Positions 52,464 to 60,970 of a stretch of DNA of 64,000 bases are shown here, one piece after another. Made by a program: the position numbers and the translations under genes. The notes beneath the pieces are model-generated. The model was not told where the DNA came from. It saw nothing but the letters and a program-made list of their open reading frames with translations, and searched no databases. Numbering within the stretch: the first letter of the stretch is position 1; each line of letters opens with the position of its first letter. Source of the DNA: Gp6-AA40 sp036274155 (GTDB taxonomy: Bacteria; Acidobacteriota; Vicinamibacteria; Vicinamibacterales; UBA2999); assembly GCA_036274155.1 (NCBI GenBank), contig DASUGH010000158.1:1-64000 (forward strand), read 5' to 3'.

Positions 52464-54302
52464 TCAGGACGGCGAGGCCTCTGCCATCTCCTCGATTTCC
52501 CTGTCGAACACCGCCCAGACCCGCTCGCTCAGCTGCGAGAAGAACTCGCGCGTCACGAACGGCGGAACGCCCAGGTTGGGGTTCGGGCGGTCGAACACCT
52601 CCGACGGCAGCGTGTAGTCCGATCGATCGTACCCCTGCTTGCGCTCGAGCCACAACGCGCGGACGAAGGCGCGCCGCACGGCAGCCAGCAGCTCCGCTGA
52701 CGTCGCCTCGAACCCGCTCTCATGCTTCAGCGCCTCGACGACGTGGTCGGCGCTGACGCCGGCGAACTTGCACAGGCCGAGCAGGTCGTCGCGCACGAAG
52801 TACAAGCCGCGTTCAGTAATCAGCTTCGCCCAATAGTCGAGCGAGGTGTTGCCCTCGAGCGCCAGCGCCATGTAGGTGGCCATCGACATGTGTCCGCCGG
52901 CGATCGCCCACGGATAGCCCGGGTTCGTATCGGGCTGGTAGGCGGGGAACTCCATGCCCTTGCTGTGCATCGCATACCCGGTCTCCCCGAGCTTCTCCGA
53001 CAGCCGCTTCACGCCGCGGCCCACCTCGGGAAACCGCCCCGTGGCAGCGCCCTCGATGAGCTCGCGCGCCTTGTCGAAGTCGCCAAAGGTCGCGCCGTTC
53101 AGAATCGGCGCGTCCGGATGCCGCTGGTTGTAGTCCATCACGTACGAGATCGTCGTGCCCAGCGAGATGTTGTCCATCCCGAGGTGGTCGACCAGGCTGA
53201 TGAGCGCGGCAGCCTTGCGCGGATCGTGAATCGCGATGTTGGTCGACAGGAGGTTCACCGGCTCATAGTCGAACTTGGCCAGAAAAGCGCCGCGCGTCCC
53301 GTCGGCGTTCTTCTCGTACACGTTCTTGTGGCAGTTGATGCCGCAGCGGAAGCACGACTCGGCCTTGACGACGAACTGCGGCTGGACGTGGTCGCGGAAC
53401 ATCAGCTCGGGCTTGCCGTCGCCCGTGGGCCGGAAGTTGTTCTGCGGGACGAAGTGGAACTTTTCGAGCGGCTCGTAGTTCGACCAGGTCCCGCCGAGCC
53501 CTCCCTTGTCCTTCTCGCGGAATTTGCGCGATCCGGGGCCGGTCGACGCCGCCTTGTTGATGTCGCGGATCTCCGGCTTCAGCTTGGCGATGCGGTCTGG
53601 CGTCTGCGCGACGATCGCCAGCACGCGCTTGTACCCCATGACGGCGCCCATGCCACCACGGCCGGCCCACCGGCACTTGTCGTCGCCCGACCTGAGCTGG
53701 TTTTCGGTGCTGAGCGCCACCGCCGCCATGTAGCAATCCTCGTAGTGCTCGCCGGCGGGACCGATCACCGCGAAGTGCGCGTCGGCGTATCGATCGCGCA
53801 GCCACATGATCTTGTCGTGGCAGGCGAGCCCGAGCAGATCGCCTGCGGGCTCGAACCCAATCTGCGGACCTTGCTCGCTGTGACGGATCACCAGGTACAC
53901 CGGCACGTCGGCCCGGCCTTCCAGAATCATCTCGTCGAGCCCGGTCCATTTGAGCTTCGGGCCGAACTTGCAGCTGCCGGCCGACCACATCGCGGCGGGC
54001 AGGCCCTTGTTGGAAATCTTGAGTGGGCTGTAGGCCGAGAAATACGTGCGCAGACCGGTCATGACGTTCGACGCCGTCAGCACACCGGTGTTGACGATGA
54101 GCGGATTGTCGGGCGTGAACGCGTGCGTGATGGTCCGCTCCGCCAGGATCTGGAACGATCGTCCGAATCCCCCCAGCACATCCTCGAGGTTCCGGCAGGG
54201 CACGTCTTCGACGCGGACGTCCCGGGATGCCAGGTCGACGGTCGCACGCGTGTAGACGACCGCGCGAGGGTCGCTATGGGATCCGTTGAACGAGGTGCGC
54301 AT
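52464..54302 (-). CDS. Aldehyde:ferredoxin oxidoreductase family (AOR) tungsten/molybdenum enzyme
   Basis: 612 residues, the usual AOR length. The N-terminal domain (LIVNTGVLTASNVMTGLRTY, AMWSAGSCKFGPKLKWTGLD, CRWAGRGGMGAVMGYKRVLA) carries the pterin-binding GRGGMGAVMG region. The [4Fe-4S] ligands are C-x-x-C-x-x-x-C (SCFRCGINCHKNVYEKN, near 310-322) and a fourth Cys in LLGLCKFAG near 507. Tungstopterin-binding 'DHLGMDNISLGTTI' and 'GMEFPAYQPDTNPGYPWAIA' are also present. It oxidises aldehydes, or reduces acids or aromatic acyl-type substrates in some members, using ferredoxin. It is paired with the MoaD gene. Unusual for a mainly aerobic lineage and worth attention. Confidence 0.9.
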   Translation of the reverse strand: MRTSFNGSHSDPRAVVYTRATVDLASRDVRVEDVPCRNLEDVLGGFGRSFQILAERTITHAFTPDNPLIVNTGVLTASNVMTGLRTYFSAYSPLKISNKGLPAAMWSAGSCKFGPKLKWTGLDEMILEGRADVPVYLVIRHSEQGPQIGFEPAGDLLGLACHDKIMWLRDRYADAHFAVIGPAGEHYEDCYMAAVALSTENQLRSGDDKCRWAGRGGMGAVMGYKRVLAIVAQTPDRIAKLKPEIRDINKAASTGPGSRKFREKDKGGLGGTWSNYEPLEKFHFVPQNNFRPTGDGKPELMFRDHVQPQFVVKAESCFRCGINCHKNVYEKNADGTRGAFLAKFDYEPVNLLSTNIAIHDPRKAAALISLVDHLGMDNISLGTTISYVMDYNQRHPDAPILNGATFGDFDKARELIEGAATGRFPEVGRGVKRLSEKLGETGYAMHSKGMEFPAYQPDTNPGYPWAIAGGHMSMATYMALALEGNTSLDYWAKLITERGLYFVRDDLLGLCKFAGVSADHVVEALKHESGFEATSAELLAAVRRAFVRALWLERKQGYDRSDYTLPSEVFDRPNPNLGVPPFVTREFFSQLSERVWAVFDREIEEMAEASPS

Positions 54303-54441
54303 TCCGACAATTTATCACTGCCACCTCGCGTGTCTCCAGCCGAGGCCCTCCTCGACGCCATCACGTCAGCGTCGCAGATTTCGAGGCGTGTGGAACACGC
54401 GGCACGGTCGGCGCCGCAACGATAGAGCCGTCCTGACGGGT

Positions 54442-54466
54442 GGAGGGGAGATGATGCCTCTCCCCT
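54442..54466. terminator. Hairpin between S41 protease and AOR genes, possible terminator
   Basis: GAGGGGAGA (54442-54450) pairs perfectly with TCTCCCCTC (54458-54466) around a 7-base loop. It lies 28 bases beyond the stop of the minus-strand protease gene. No T-tract follows, so it may be a Rho-type or weak terminator. Confidence 0.45.
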
Positions 54467-54493
54467 CTTCCCCACCTGCCTGAGTGCGCGAGC

Positions 54494-56473
54494 TTACCGC
54501 TTCTGCGCCACCCGTCCCGTCATCACGCTGCCGCCGTCCGATGTCCGCCTCGCCGGGGCCTGCGGCGTCTCGAACGCGGCGCCGGTGGCCGCAATCGGCG
54601 TCGCGGCTTCAGGGTCGGCGGCAGGCGGTGGCGCGCTGCTCGACGAGGTCGACGATGTCGTCGCTCCCGGCGGGGCGCACACTGCCGGCCCTGCATAGCG
54701 GCACTCGGACGCTGTACGAACCTGTTCCGCCACGATCGCCGTGAACGCGTCTACGAACGGCCGCCCGTTCGTCAGCAGGTTTTCGCGCGTCATGTAATCG
54801 AGGCGGATGTCGGCATGCGCACCAATGTTCTCGACATAGTGGGCTTCCGGGTAGCCCGGGACGGTGACCGGCGCGATACGCGTGACGAGCGTATTCGTAT
54901 TCGTGGCAGTCGACTCGGAATACGTCCCGGCCTGGAGGCCGGATACCGACCCGCCGCCGCCGTTGGTGCGCGTCCCCACCAGCGCGCCGCGGCGGTTGTC
55001 CTGGAGCATCGCGGAGAAGATGTCGCCCGCCGAGATGGTGAACTCGTCTACCAGCAGGATCAGCGGCTTGGTGTAAGCAATGACGTTGCCCTGCGCATCC
55101 TTTGCAGGCTGGTTGCCGTGCAGCTGCGTGCTGCATGCCGGCACCGGGTTCGTCAGGGCTCGCCCCTGGCGATACGCCCGCTCGAGCTCCTCGAGTATTG
55201 CCGTGTAGATTTCCACGAGCGCCGTGTCACCGGCGTTGCGCGCCGCCTCGAGTTGAGCATTGACGAGGTTGATGCGGGAGATCGTGACGCGAATCTCCTC
55301 GCCGAAGAAGAAGAACGGATAGGGAATGAGGTACGACGCCGCGGTCAACATGTAGCAGCCGCCGCCAGGGTTGCGCATGACATCGACCACGAGCGCGTCG
55401 GTGTTCTGCTCGAGGAACGCGATCTCCGCCTGAAGCTCCGCAGTGGCGGTGGGAGGAGGAGCAAAGTTGGGAAATCGCAGAACCCCGATCCGGAGGCCGC
55501 CGGCCTCGTAGATGCCTGAGAAGTGGGAGTGGGAGGGCAACTGTCCGAGGCGTTGCACGAAGTTCGCGGGCAGGCCGGCCCTGAACACCGGATTGCGGCC
55601 GCCGAGCCCCAGCACGTATCGCCGGAGCGGTGTGTCGCTCGGGTTATCTGTACTGTCCAACGCGAGCAGGTGATGATTCTGCGGCAGGGCGAAGTTGGTG
55701 AGTTCCTGCCACGCGTCGTAATACGACGGTGACTCGGTGGCCAACAGGCTCTTTTTCTTCCCGCTGGTGCCCGGAGTCGGCACCGCGCCAATCCATCGCA
55801 GCGGCACCCCGGTCTTCTGCCACGGGATGACGTAGGTTTCCCGGGAGCCGCCGGCGCGTTCGATCACGACCACCGCGTTGTCTGGCAGGTCGATCACACG
55901 CGGCACGTTCGACTGCGGTCGGACGGTGAGGAAGCTGGCAGCGTCTCTCTTCGTCGCCAGTGGGTTGCTGTGCGCCGAGAAGCGAGAGAAATACTTTATC
56001 CACTCCTCGCTGGTCCTGTCGTCCATCGACACGAGCACGTCGCCCAGCTGGAACGGATACAGCGCCAGCGGCAGGCGCGTCCGGTTGATCGAGTCGATCA
56101 TCACACGGCCGTCGTAGATATCTACCGTGAACCCAAGGTTCGCCACGAAGCTGGACGGCATTGAAAACTGGGAGTGCGTATCCTGAAGGCTGGCGACGTA
56201 CTCGAGCATGATCTCGAAAAACGACAGATCGTCCTGCGAGTGCCTGATCCGCGTCAGCCACGGACGCAGGTCGAAGAGATCGAACCCGAACAACTGTTTC
56301 TTCCACTCGTAGGGCGCGTAGCGCTTGGCATAGTTCCCGGCAAGGTTCTCGAAGTCGTGAATCTTCTGATCCTGAGTGAGCTGCGCCGCCGCGGAGGCGG
56401 GAATCAGGCAAGAGACCAGCATCACGGCGACCAGTCGCTGAGACAAAGATGCGAGCAGGGTGTTCGGCCGCAT
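54494..56473 (-). CDS. Exported S41-family (C-terminal processing) peptidase
   Basis: 659 residues. A signal peptide (LVAVMLVSCLIPASAAAQ) is followed by a helical N-terminal domain, a PDZ-like section (about 110-160: FVANLGFTVDIYDGRVMIDS, ALYPFQLGDVLVSMDDR), and the tail-specific protease core (about 320-600). The core has 'NTDALVVDVMRNPGGGCYML', the catalytic Ser in LLVDEFTISAGDIFSAMLQD (near 479) and the oxyanion region GALVGTRTNGGGG. It should be active as a Ser protease, with a Lys partner further on not certain. The last 60 residues are Ser/Pro/Ala-rich and disordered. Confidence 0.85.
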   Translation of the reverse strand: MRPNTLLASLSQRLVAVMLVSCLIPASAAAQLTQDQKIHDFENLAGNYAKRYAPYEWKKQLFGFDLFDLRPWLTRIRHSQDDLSFFEIMLEYVASLQDTHSQFSMPSSFVANLGFTVDIYDGRVMIDSINRTRLPLALYPFQLGDVLVSMDDRTSEEWIKYFSRFSAHSNPLATKRDAASFLTVRPQSNVPRVIDLPDNAVVVIERAGGSRETYVIPWQKTGVPLRWIGAVPTPGTSGKKKSLLATESPSYYDAWQELTNFALPQNHHLLALDSTDNPSDTPLRRYVLGLGGRNPVFRAGLPANFVQRLGQLPSHSHFSGIYEAGGLRIGVLRFPNFAPPPTATAELQAEIAFLEQNTDALVVDVMRNPGGGCYMLTAASYLIPYPFFFFGEEIRVTISRINLVNAQLEAARNAGDTALVEIYTAILEELERAYRQGRALTNPVPACSTQLHGNQPAKDAQGNVIAYTKPLILLVDEFTISAGDIFSAMLQDNRRGALVGTRTNGGGGSVSGLQAGTYSESTATNTNTLVTRIAPVTVPGYPEAHYVENIGAHADIRLDYMTRENLLTNGRPFVDAFTAIVAEQVRTASECRYAGPAVCAPPGATTSSTSSSSAPPPAADPEAATPIAATGAAFETPQAPARRTSDGGSVMTGRVAQKR

Positions 56474-56733
56474 GGCGTGTTTCTCCTTGAAGGCCGGCGT
56501 GCACCGGCCGTTATTGGCTGGCAGGGGGCGCAGCGTGTGGAAGGCATGTCACACGAGGGCTTGCGTTGCTGCGGCGCGGGAATATAGCACGAGCGGGACG
56601 AGAGCGTCGGCAGTGAGCGTCCGTGCCACTCGAAAGGGGCACGGCTGTCATCAGCGTCACTTCCTGTCATCGGCACGCGAGAGTACGGATGTACTAGAGC
56701 CAAGCGGACATCCTGGCGCTACAATGCGCCGCC

Positions 56734-57174
56734 GTGGACACGCAACTGAGGGCTGTGGTCGTCGATCTGCAGAAGGCCGAGGAGCGTCTCCATTCGCTGC
56801 GCTCCACCCTCCCGCGCGAGGCCTGGACACATCGGCCAGGAGATCGGCGCTGGTCACCGGCGGAGTGTGTGGCGCATCTCAACCTCACGTCGGAAGCGGT
56901 GCTGCCGCTGCTGCGCGCCGGATTGACCGAAGCCAGGTGCCGCGTGCGCCACGTGCCGACATGCCATCGCCGTGATCCTGTCGGCTGGATGCTCTGGATG
57001 GCGACCGCGCCCTGGTGCAGAGTGAAGACCCGAACCGTTCCGGCGCTCATGCCTCCAGGCGAGCGACCACTGGCTGCACTCGTCGCCGACTTCGCGGCTC
57101 TGCAGGCCGACGTCATCGAATGCGTGGAGGGGCGTCGAGTCGAGGCAAACGACGCTCGCACCTGCCTGGCGTAG
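56734..57174 (+). CDS. DinB_2-like protein, 3' end lost
   Basis: 146 residues from a GTG/ATG-region start at 56734. 'VVDLQKAEERLHSLRSTLPR', 'RWSPAECVAHLNLTSEAVLP', 'HRRDPVGWMLWMATAPWCRV' and 'ALVADFAALQADVIECVEG' match DinB_2 metal-dependent proteins, with the first metal His in AHLNL. The normal protein continues about 50 residues to a H-x-x-R-H-L-W motif carrying the other ligands. Here the frame degenerates after residue 132 (RRVEANDARTCLA, stop) because it is antisense to an FAD-protein fragment. So the metal site is incomplete and the product is probably non-functional. Confidence 0.65.
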   Translation: MDTQLRAVVVDLQKAEERLHSLRSTLPREAWTHRPGDRRWSPAECVAHLNLTSEAVLPLLRAGLTEARCRVRHVPTCHRRDPVGWMLWMATAPWCRVKTRTVPALMPPGERPLAALVADFAALQADVIECVEGRRVEANDARTCLA

Positions 57175-57264
57175 CAGCACGCTCGCGGCGAGCCCGGCGA
57201 TCCCGGCTCCGATGATCGCGACGTCGTAGCGTGTACCGGCAGACACGCAGGCAGCGTACGCCAT
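57130..57264 (-). pseudogene. N-terminal fragment of an FAD-dependent oxidoreductase
   Basis: From ATG 57264 the minus-strand frame reads MAYAACVSAGTRYDVAIIGA, then GIAGLAASVLLRQAGASVV and CLDSTPL, a Rossmann FAD-binding start (D-V-A-I-I-G-A-G-I-A-G-L). After about residue 45 it becomes antisense DinB sequence and makes no sense. It is thus a 5' remnant cut at the same place as the DinB gene. It shares its promoter region with the divergent membrane protein gene. Confidence 0.6.
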
Positions 57265-57294
57265 GCGGCAGCGGCACGTGGGGTAGAATTCCGC

Positions 57295-57633
57295 ATGGGA
57301 CCTGTCATGCCATACCTGTACGTCGGCCTCTTCATCGCGGTCCTCGTCGCGTGGTCGTGGCACTTCCACTTCTGGTCGAATAGTCCGATCGCCCGGAAGT
57401 CACGCACTCCGCTCTGGCTCGGATTCACCACAACAGCCACTTCCGCGCTCTTCCTCGTCTCCGGCGTCATCGGCTACAACCTGAATAAGCACACCAGGTT
57501 TGTCGCTGGCACTGCGTGGAACGATGGGGTGCTCTGGTGGGAGGTTGCAGTCGGCGTCGTCCTGCTTCCAGTCGCAATCTTCCTGCTGCGACGCGGTGCC
57601 CGTGACATCGACCAGAGGCTTGGCCGGGCCTGA
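57295..57633 (+). CDS. Small three-span membrane protein, hypothetical
   Basis: 112 residues. ATG 57295 is used; ATG 57307 is an alternative. Hydrophobic segments: YLYVGLFIAVLVAWSWHFHF (residues about 7-26), TPLWLGFTTTATSALFLVSG (about 38-60) and DGVLWWEVAVGVVLLPVAIF (about 77-98), the last followed by RRGARDIDQR. No recognised family. His residues (SWHFHFW) near the first span could bind metal, but this is speculation. Confidence 0.6.
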   Translation: MGPVMPYLYVGLFIAVLVAWSWHFHFWSNSPIARKSRTPLWLGFTTTATSALFLVSGVIGYNLNKHTRFVAGTAWNDGVLWWEVAVGVVLLPVAIFLLRRGARDIDQRLGRA

Positions 57634-57710
57634 GTCGGGCCTGGAAATCGTCCCTTCGGCATTCTCGATTCCGCAACGGGCATTCAGGCACGCTCACCGG
57701 GCTAGTGCCA

Positions 57711-57732
57711 TTGTACTATTTCACTAGTTCAA
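57711..57732. promoter_or_regulatory. Candidate YtrA-type GntR operator
   Basis: TTGTACTA (57711-57718), six bases, TAGTTCAA (57725-57732): an inverted repeat with 7 of 8 pairs matching, in an AT-rich stretch that stands out from its GC-rich surroundings. It ends 21 bases before the GntR gene start, the expected place for autoregulation. The spacing 8-6-8 fits a YtrA-like dimer. Confidence 0.6.
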
Positions 57733-57753
57733 TATTTCTGACACGATAGGCCC

Positions 57754-58149
57754 GTGCCGGACCGGTTCAAGGTCGATCGTGCGAGCCCGCTTCCCGTCTA
57801 CGTGCAGCTCGCCGAGCAGATCCGTCTGCTCGTCCGCCGCGGCGCACTCAGCCCCGGCGACCCACTTCCAACCGTGCGCGAGCTCGCCGTCGCGCTTGGC
57901 ATCAACGCGAACACGGTGGCGCGCGTGTATCGCGACCTGCAGCAGGAGAGACTGCTCCGCCTCGAGCGCGGCCTCGGAACCTTTGTCGCGGCACAGAAAC
58001 ACGACTCGACGCTCGTCGACCGCGACTATCAGCGCATCGTCAAGCGGACGAGAGAGCTGGTGGCGCTCTGCCGGGAGTCCGGCCTCACGGCGCGGGAGCT
58101 CGCGCAGCTAATGGAAAGCATCTGGAAGGAGGTGGACCGTGAAGGGTAG
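57754..58149 (+). CDS. GntR-family regulator, YtrA subfamily
   Basis: 131 residues with a GTG start at 57754. 'ASPLPVYVQLAEQIRLLVRR', 'LSPGDPLPTVRELAVALGIN', 'ANTVARVYRDLQQERLLRLE' and 'RGLGTFVA' make a complete GntR winged helix. The short helical tail (about 78-131) lacks the large ligand-binding domains of other subfamilies and is typical of YtrA. It overlaps the slipin gene by 11 bases, so the regulator and the membrane protein are coupled. Confidence 0.9.
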   Translation: MPDRFKVDRASPLPVYVQLAEQIRLLVRRGALSPGDPLPTVRELAVALGINANTVARVYRDLQQERLLRLERGLGTFVAAQKHDSTLVDRDYQRIVKRTRELVALCRESGLTARELAQLMESIWKEVDREG

Positions 58150-59029
58150 GGGGAATCCCATCGCCAACTTGATCATGCTCGGAGCCGCCGTGCTCGCCGC
58201 TGTCGCCTGGCTCGCCGCCGGCGCGGCCGCGGCCATTCCAATCTTCGCGTTCGGTGTCTACGTCGGCCTCTCCCCGCGGCTGTTGAAGGAATGGGAGCGA
58301 GGCGTGCTCCTGCGCCTCGGCCGGTTCCAGCGGGTTCTCGGACCGGGGATCAACTGGACGTTCCCTGGCTTCGACCGGCTGGTCGCGACCGTGGACATGC
58401 GCATTCGTTCCACGCCCTTCCAGGCCGAGAAGACACTGACGAAGGACACAGTTCCCGTCAACGTCGACGCCGTGCTGTTCTGGGTTGTCACCGATGCCCG
58501 AAAGGCCATCGTCGAAGTCGAGCACTACGCCGCCACGGTGAGCTGGGCGGCGCAGACGACGCTCAGGGACGTGATCGGGCACACGGAGCTCGTGCGCATG
58601 ATCGCAGACCGCGAACAGATCGATCGGCAGCTGCAGGAGATCATCGACGCCAAGACCAGCGACTGGGGGATCACCGTGCAGTCGGTCGAGATCCGCGACG
58701 TCCGGCTGCCTGGCCTGCTCGAGGATGCGATGAGCCGCAAAGCCCAGGCGGATCGCGAGCGCGAGGCGCGCATCATCCTTGCCCAGTCGGAGCTGGTGGT
58801 CGCCGACGAGATGGAGAAGGCGTCGGCCGTGTACCGCCGCGATCCCGTGGCGCTGCGGGTTCGCGCGATGAACATGACCTACGAGTCGATCAAGGAGCGC
58901 GGCGCGCTGATGGTGGTGCCGAGCGACATGGTGTCTTCAATGGGCAATCTCGCGGCCTTCGCGCCCGCGGCATTCGATCCACCGGCTCCGCGGCCGGCTG
59001 ACCGCACGCTCGAAGGCTCCGACGGCTGA
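58139..59029 (+). CDS. Slipin/stomatin-type SPFH (Band 7) membrane protein
   Basis: 296 residues from GTG 58139. An N-terminal membrane hairpin (IANLIMLGAAVLAAVAWLAA, AIPIFAFGVYVGLSPRL) is followed by the SPFH domain at about 55-240: EWERGVLLRLGRFQRVLGPG, 'TKDTVPVNVDAVLFWVVTDA', 'QTTLRDVIGHTELVRMIADR' and 'WGITVQSVEIRDVRLPGLLE'. The helical tail (SRKAQADREREARIILAQSE) oligomerises. Usual slipins come with an NfeD partner, not seen here. It forms an operon with the YtrA-type repressor and the next gene. Confidence 0.9.
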   Translation: MKGRGNPIANLIMLGAAVLAAVAWLAAGAAAAIPIFAFGVYVGLSPRLLKEWERGVLLRLGRFQRVLGPGINWTFPGFDRLVATVDMRIRSTPFQAEKTLTKDTVPVNVDAVLFWVVTDARKAIVEVEHYAATVSWAAQTTLRDVIGHTELVRMIADREQIDRQLQEIIDAKTSDWGITVQSVEIRDVRLPGLLEDAMSRKAQADREREARIILAQSELVVADEMEKASAVYRRDPVALRVRAMNMTYESIKERGALMVVPSDMVSSMGNLAAFAPAAFDPPAPRPADRTLEGSDG

Positions 59030-59610
59030 TGGCTCTCTGGTCGCTGCTGCGCGTCACCAGCCAACGATCCCTGAGGTCGTGCCGCCTCGAGTTCGAGGAT
59101 CGGCCGCTCGAGCGTGCGTCGCTCTTCCCGCTGTTCGACGAGCAGGGGAAGACGCAGGTGGTGATGATTACCGCCGAAGAGAGCGGGCGAATCCTGCTGG
59201 CCGATTGGGCACCGGGTCTGTTCATGCGCGACTGGCGGCGCAATCGGCTGCGGCTGCGATACGCCGACCTCAACGATGCGTCGACGTGGAATGAGGAACG
59301 TTTCGAGGATCTGTGGCATTTCGACCCGTGGTGGGTGCTCAACGACGAGAGATACCAGAGCCACGGGGCCGTTCCCGCACTGCGACGCACGAACATCCCG
59401 GGCTACGATGCGACCGTGTCCGAGATCGCCTTCGACTCGAGGCTGGAACGCGCCGCGTATGTGATGAAGCGGTCCGGCCAGTCTCGTGTGAAGCGTTTCA
59501 CGTCCGACACGCTCTCGAGCATCACCGGACGCCGTCGCGCCGCGCTCGAGCGCCCACGCGGCGCCGGGGTGGCGGGCTGGCGTCTCCGGGCGTTCTGGCC
59601 CTCGCCGTGA
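59029..59610 (+). CDS. Hypothetical protein coupled to the slipin gene
   Basis: 193 residues; its ATG overlaps the slipin stop codon (TGATG at 59027-59031), so it is the third gene of the GntR-slipin operon. No signal peptide, no membrane span. It is rich in Arg, Trp and Asp: 'GLFMRDWRRNRLRLRYADLN' and 'EERFEDLWHFDPWWVLNDER' are distinct aromatic stretches. The last 40 residues become Arg/Ala-rich and may not be well conserved. I do not recognise a family. It may work with the slipin at the membrane surface. Confidence 0.55.
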   Translation: MALWSLLRVTSQRSLRSCRLEFEDRPLERASLFPLFDEQGKTQVVMITAEESGRILLADWAPGLFMRDWRRNRLRLRYADLNDASTWNEERFEDLWHFDPWWVLNDERYQSHGAVPALRRTNIPGYDATVSEIAFDSRLERAAYVMKRSGQSRVKRFTSDTLSSITGRRRAALERPRGAGVAGWRLRAFWPSP

Positions 59611-59653
59611 GGTCACCAGAGTTTCTGGCAATGCTGCGCGGTACGGGAGCGCC

Positions 59654-60922
59654 TCAGGAGTCGGCGGCGTCTTCCCACACCGATGGCGCAAAGTAGATGG
59701 CCTCGCGATGTTGAACGAGCGACGACGTGCGCCGCGTGACGTCGCTCTGGATCATGGCAAACTCACACAAGCCGTCGGCGTAGTCCAGCGTCCGACCCGG
59801 CACCCATAGCGAGATGCGGACGTCGTAGGAGGTGGGATAGAGCATGCAGTTGGGCAGCTCGACCCTGATTCGACGAGTGCCAGCCGTCTCCTGATCGATC
59901 GAATACCCGACGTCATCGCTCTGCAGACTCAGGACGTGCATGCCCATTTCCTTGCGCCTGATGTCGATCGTGACGTTGACGCCGCGCTCGGGCTGCGCGA
60001 ACTCCACCTCGAATTCGAAGACGACCGACTGGCCCATCATGAAGGCAACGCAGGGAGCGCCGTTCGAGTCGAGCGACCGGGCCGACACGATCTGTACAGC
60101 GCCGCCCCCAGCAGCACGACGGCGAAGCGGGCTGCCGTGCGCGCCGCCCGACTGGCCCTTGACATAGGCATCGGCCACCTCGCGAACGGCACCGCGCATT
60201 CGAACCCGACCGTGATCGAGCCAGAGACCGGTGGTGCAGAGATTGGTGACGGCACCCATGTTGTGACTCACGAACAGCACCGTCCGGCCCTGACGGGCGA
60301 CTTCGCCCATGCGGCCGATGCACTTGTTCTGGAACTTGAGATCACCGACCGCCAGGACTTCGTCCACGATCAGGATCTCGGGCTCGAGATGGGCGGCCAC
60401 CGCGAACGCGAGGCGAACCTGCATGCCGGTCGAATATCGCTTGACCGGCGTGTCGATGAACTTCTCGACCTCCGCGAACGCGACGATTTGATCGAAGTTC
60501 CGATCGATCTCGGCCTTTTTCATTCCGAGGATGGCGCCGTTGAGATAGACGTTCTCGCGGCCCGTCAGCTCCCCGTGGAAGCCGGTCCCCACTTCGAGCA
60601 GCGCCGTCATGTGGCCGAACACCTCGCAGCGGCCGGCGGTCGGGTCGGTCACCCGCGACAGGATCTTCAGCAGCGTGCTCTTTCCCGCGCCGTTGCCGCC
60701 GATGATGCCGACTGCCTCGCCGACGGCGACGTCGAATGAGACGTCCTTGACGGCCCACAACGTACTCTCGCGATCGCGCTCACGACGGGCCTCGCGATTG
60801 CCGCCGAACAGCGATTTGACGCCAAACACCATTTCGTCACGCAGCGTATCGTGACGCCTCCTGCCGGCGTCGATCGTGTATCGCTTGGAAAGGCCCTGGG
60901 CACTGATGGCAACGTCAGGCAT
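59654..60922 (-). CDS. Polysaccharide ABC transporter ATPase with C-terminal carbohydrate-binding domain (Wzt-like)
   Basis: 422 residues. The ATPase (about 1-245) has Walker A GGNGAGKST near 75-83, the signature RYSTGMQVRLAFA, Walker B ILIVDEVLAVGD, and the long insert before Walker A usual for the O-antigen/teichoic-acid subfamily. The C-terminal 170 residues (SLDSNGAPCVAFMMGQSVVF, VNVTIDIRRKEMGMHVLSL, RVELPNCMLYPTSYDVRISL) form a Wzt_C-type beta sandwich that recognises the glycan end. A partner Wzm permease is not seen beside it; it may be left or right of the window or elsewhere. It heads the polysaccharide region. Confidence 0.9.
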   Translation of the reverse strand: MPDVAISAQGLSKRYTIDAGRRRHDTLRDEMVFGVKSLFGGNREARRERDRESTLWAVKDVSFDVAVGEAVGIIGGNGAGKSTLLKILSRVTDPTAGRCEVFGHMTALLEVGTGFHGELTGRENVYLNGAILGMKKAEIDRNFDQIVAFAEVEKFIDTPVKRYSTGMQVRLAFAVAAHLEPEILIVDEVLAVGDLKFQNKCIGRMGEVARQGRTVLFVSHNMGAVTNLCTTGLWLDHGRVRMRGAVREVADAYVKGQSGGAHGSPLRRRAAGGGAVQIVSARSLDSNGAPCVAFMMGQSVVFEFEVEFAQPERGVNVTIDIRRKEMGMHVLSLQSDDVGYSIDQETAGTRRIRVELPNCMLYPTSYDVRISLWVPGRTLDYADGLCEFAMIQSDVTRRTSSLVQHREAIYFAPSVWEDAADS

Positions 60923-60970
60923 CCGCCGACCTCGCGGCTCGGCACCCCGCCAGGGCCGGGCTGGCGCCGG

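Noticed and set aside
52722..54425. Open frame of 567 codons opposite the AOR gene
   Set aside because: It is antisense to a clear AOR with all its cofactor motifs. High-GC genes give long open antisense frames, and its translation has no domain.
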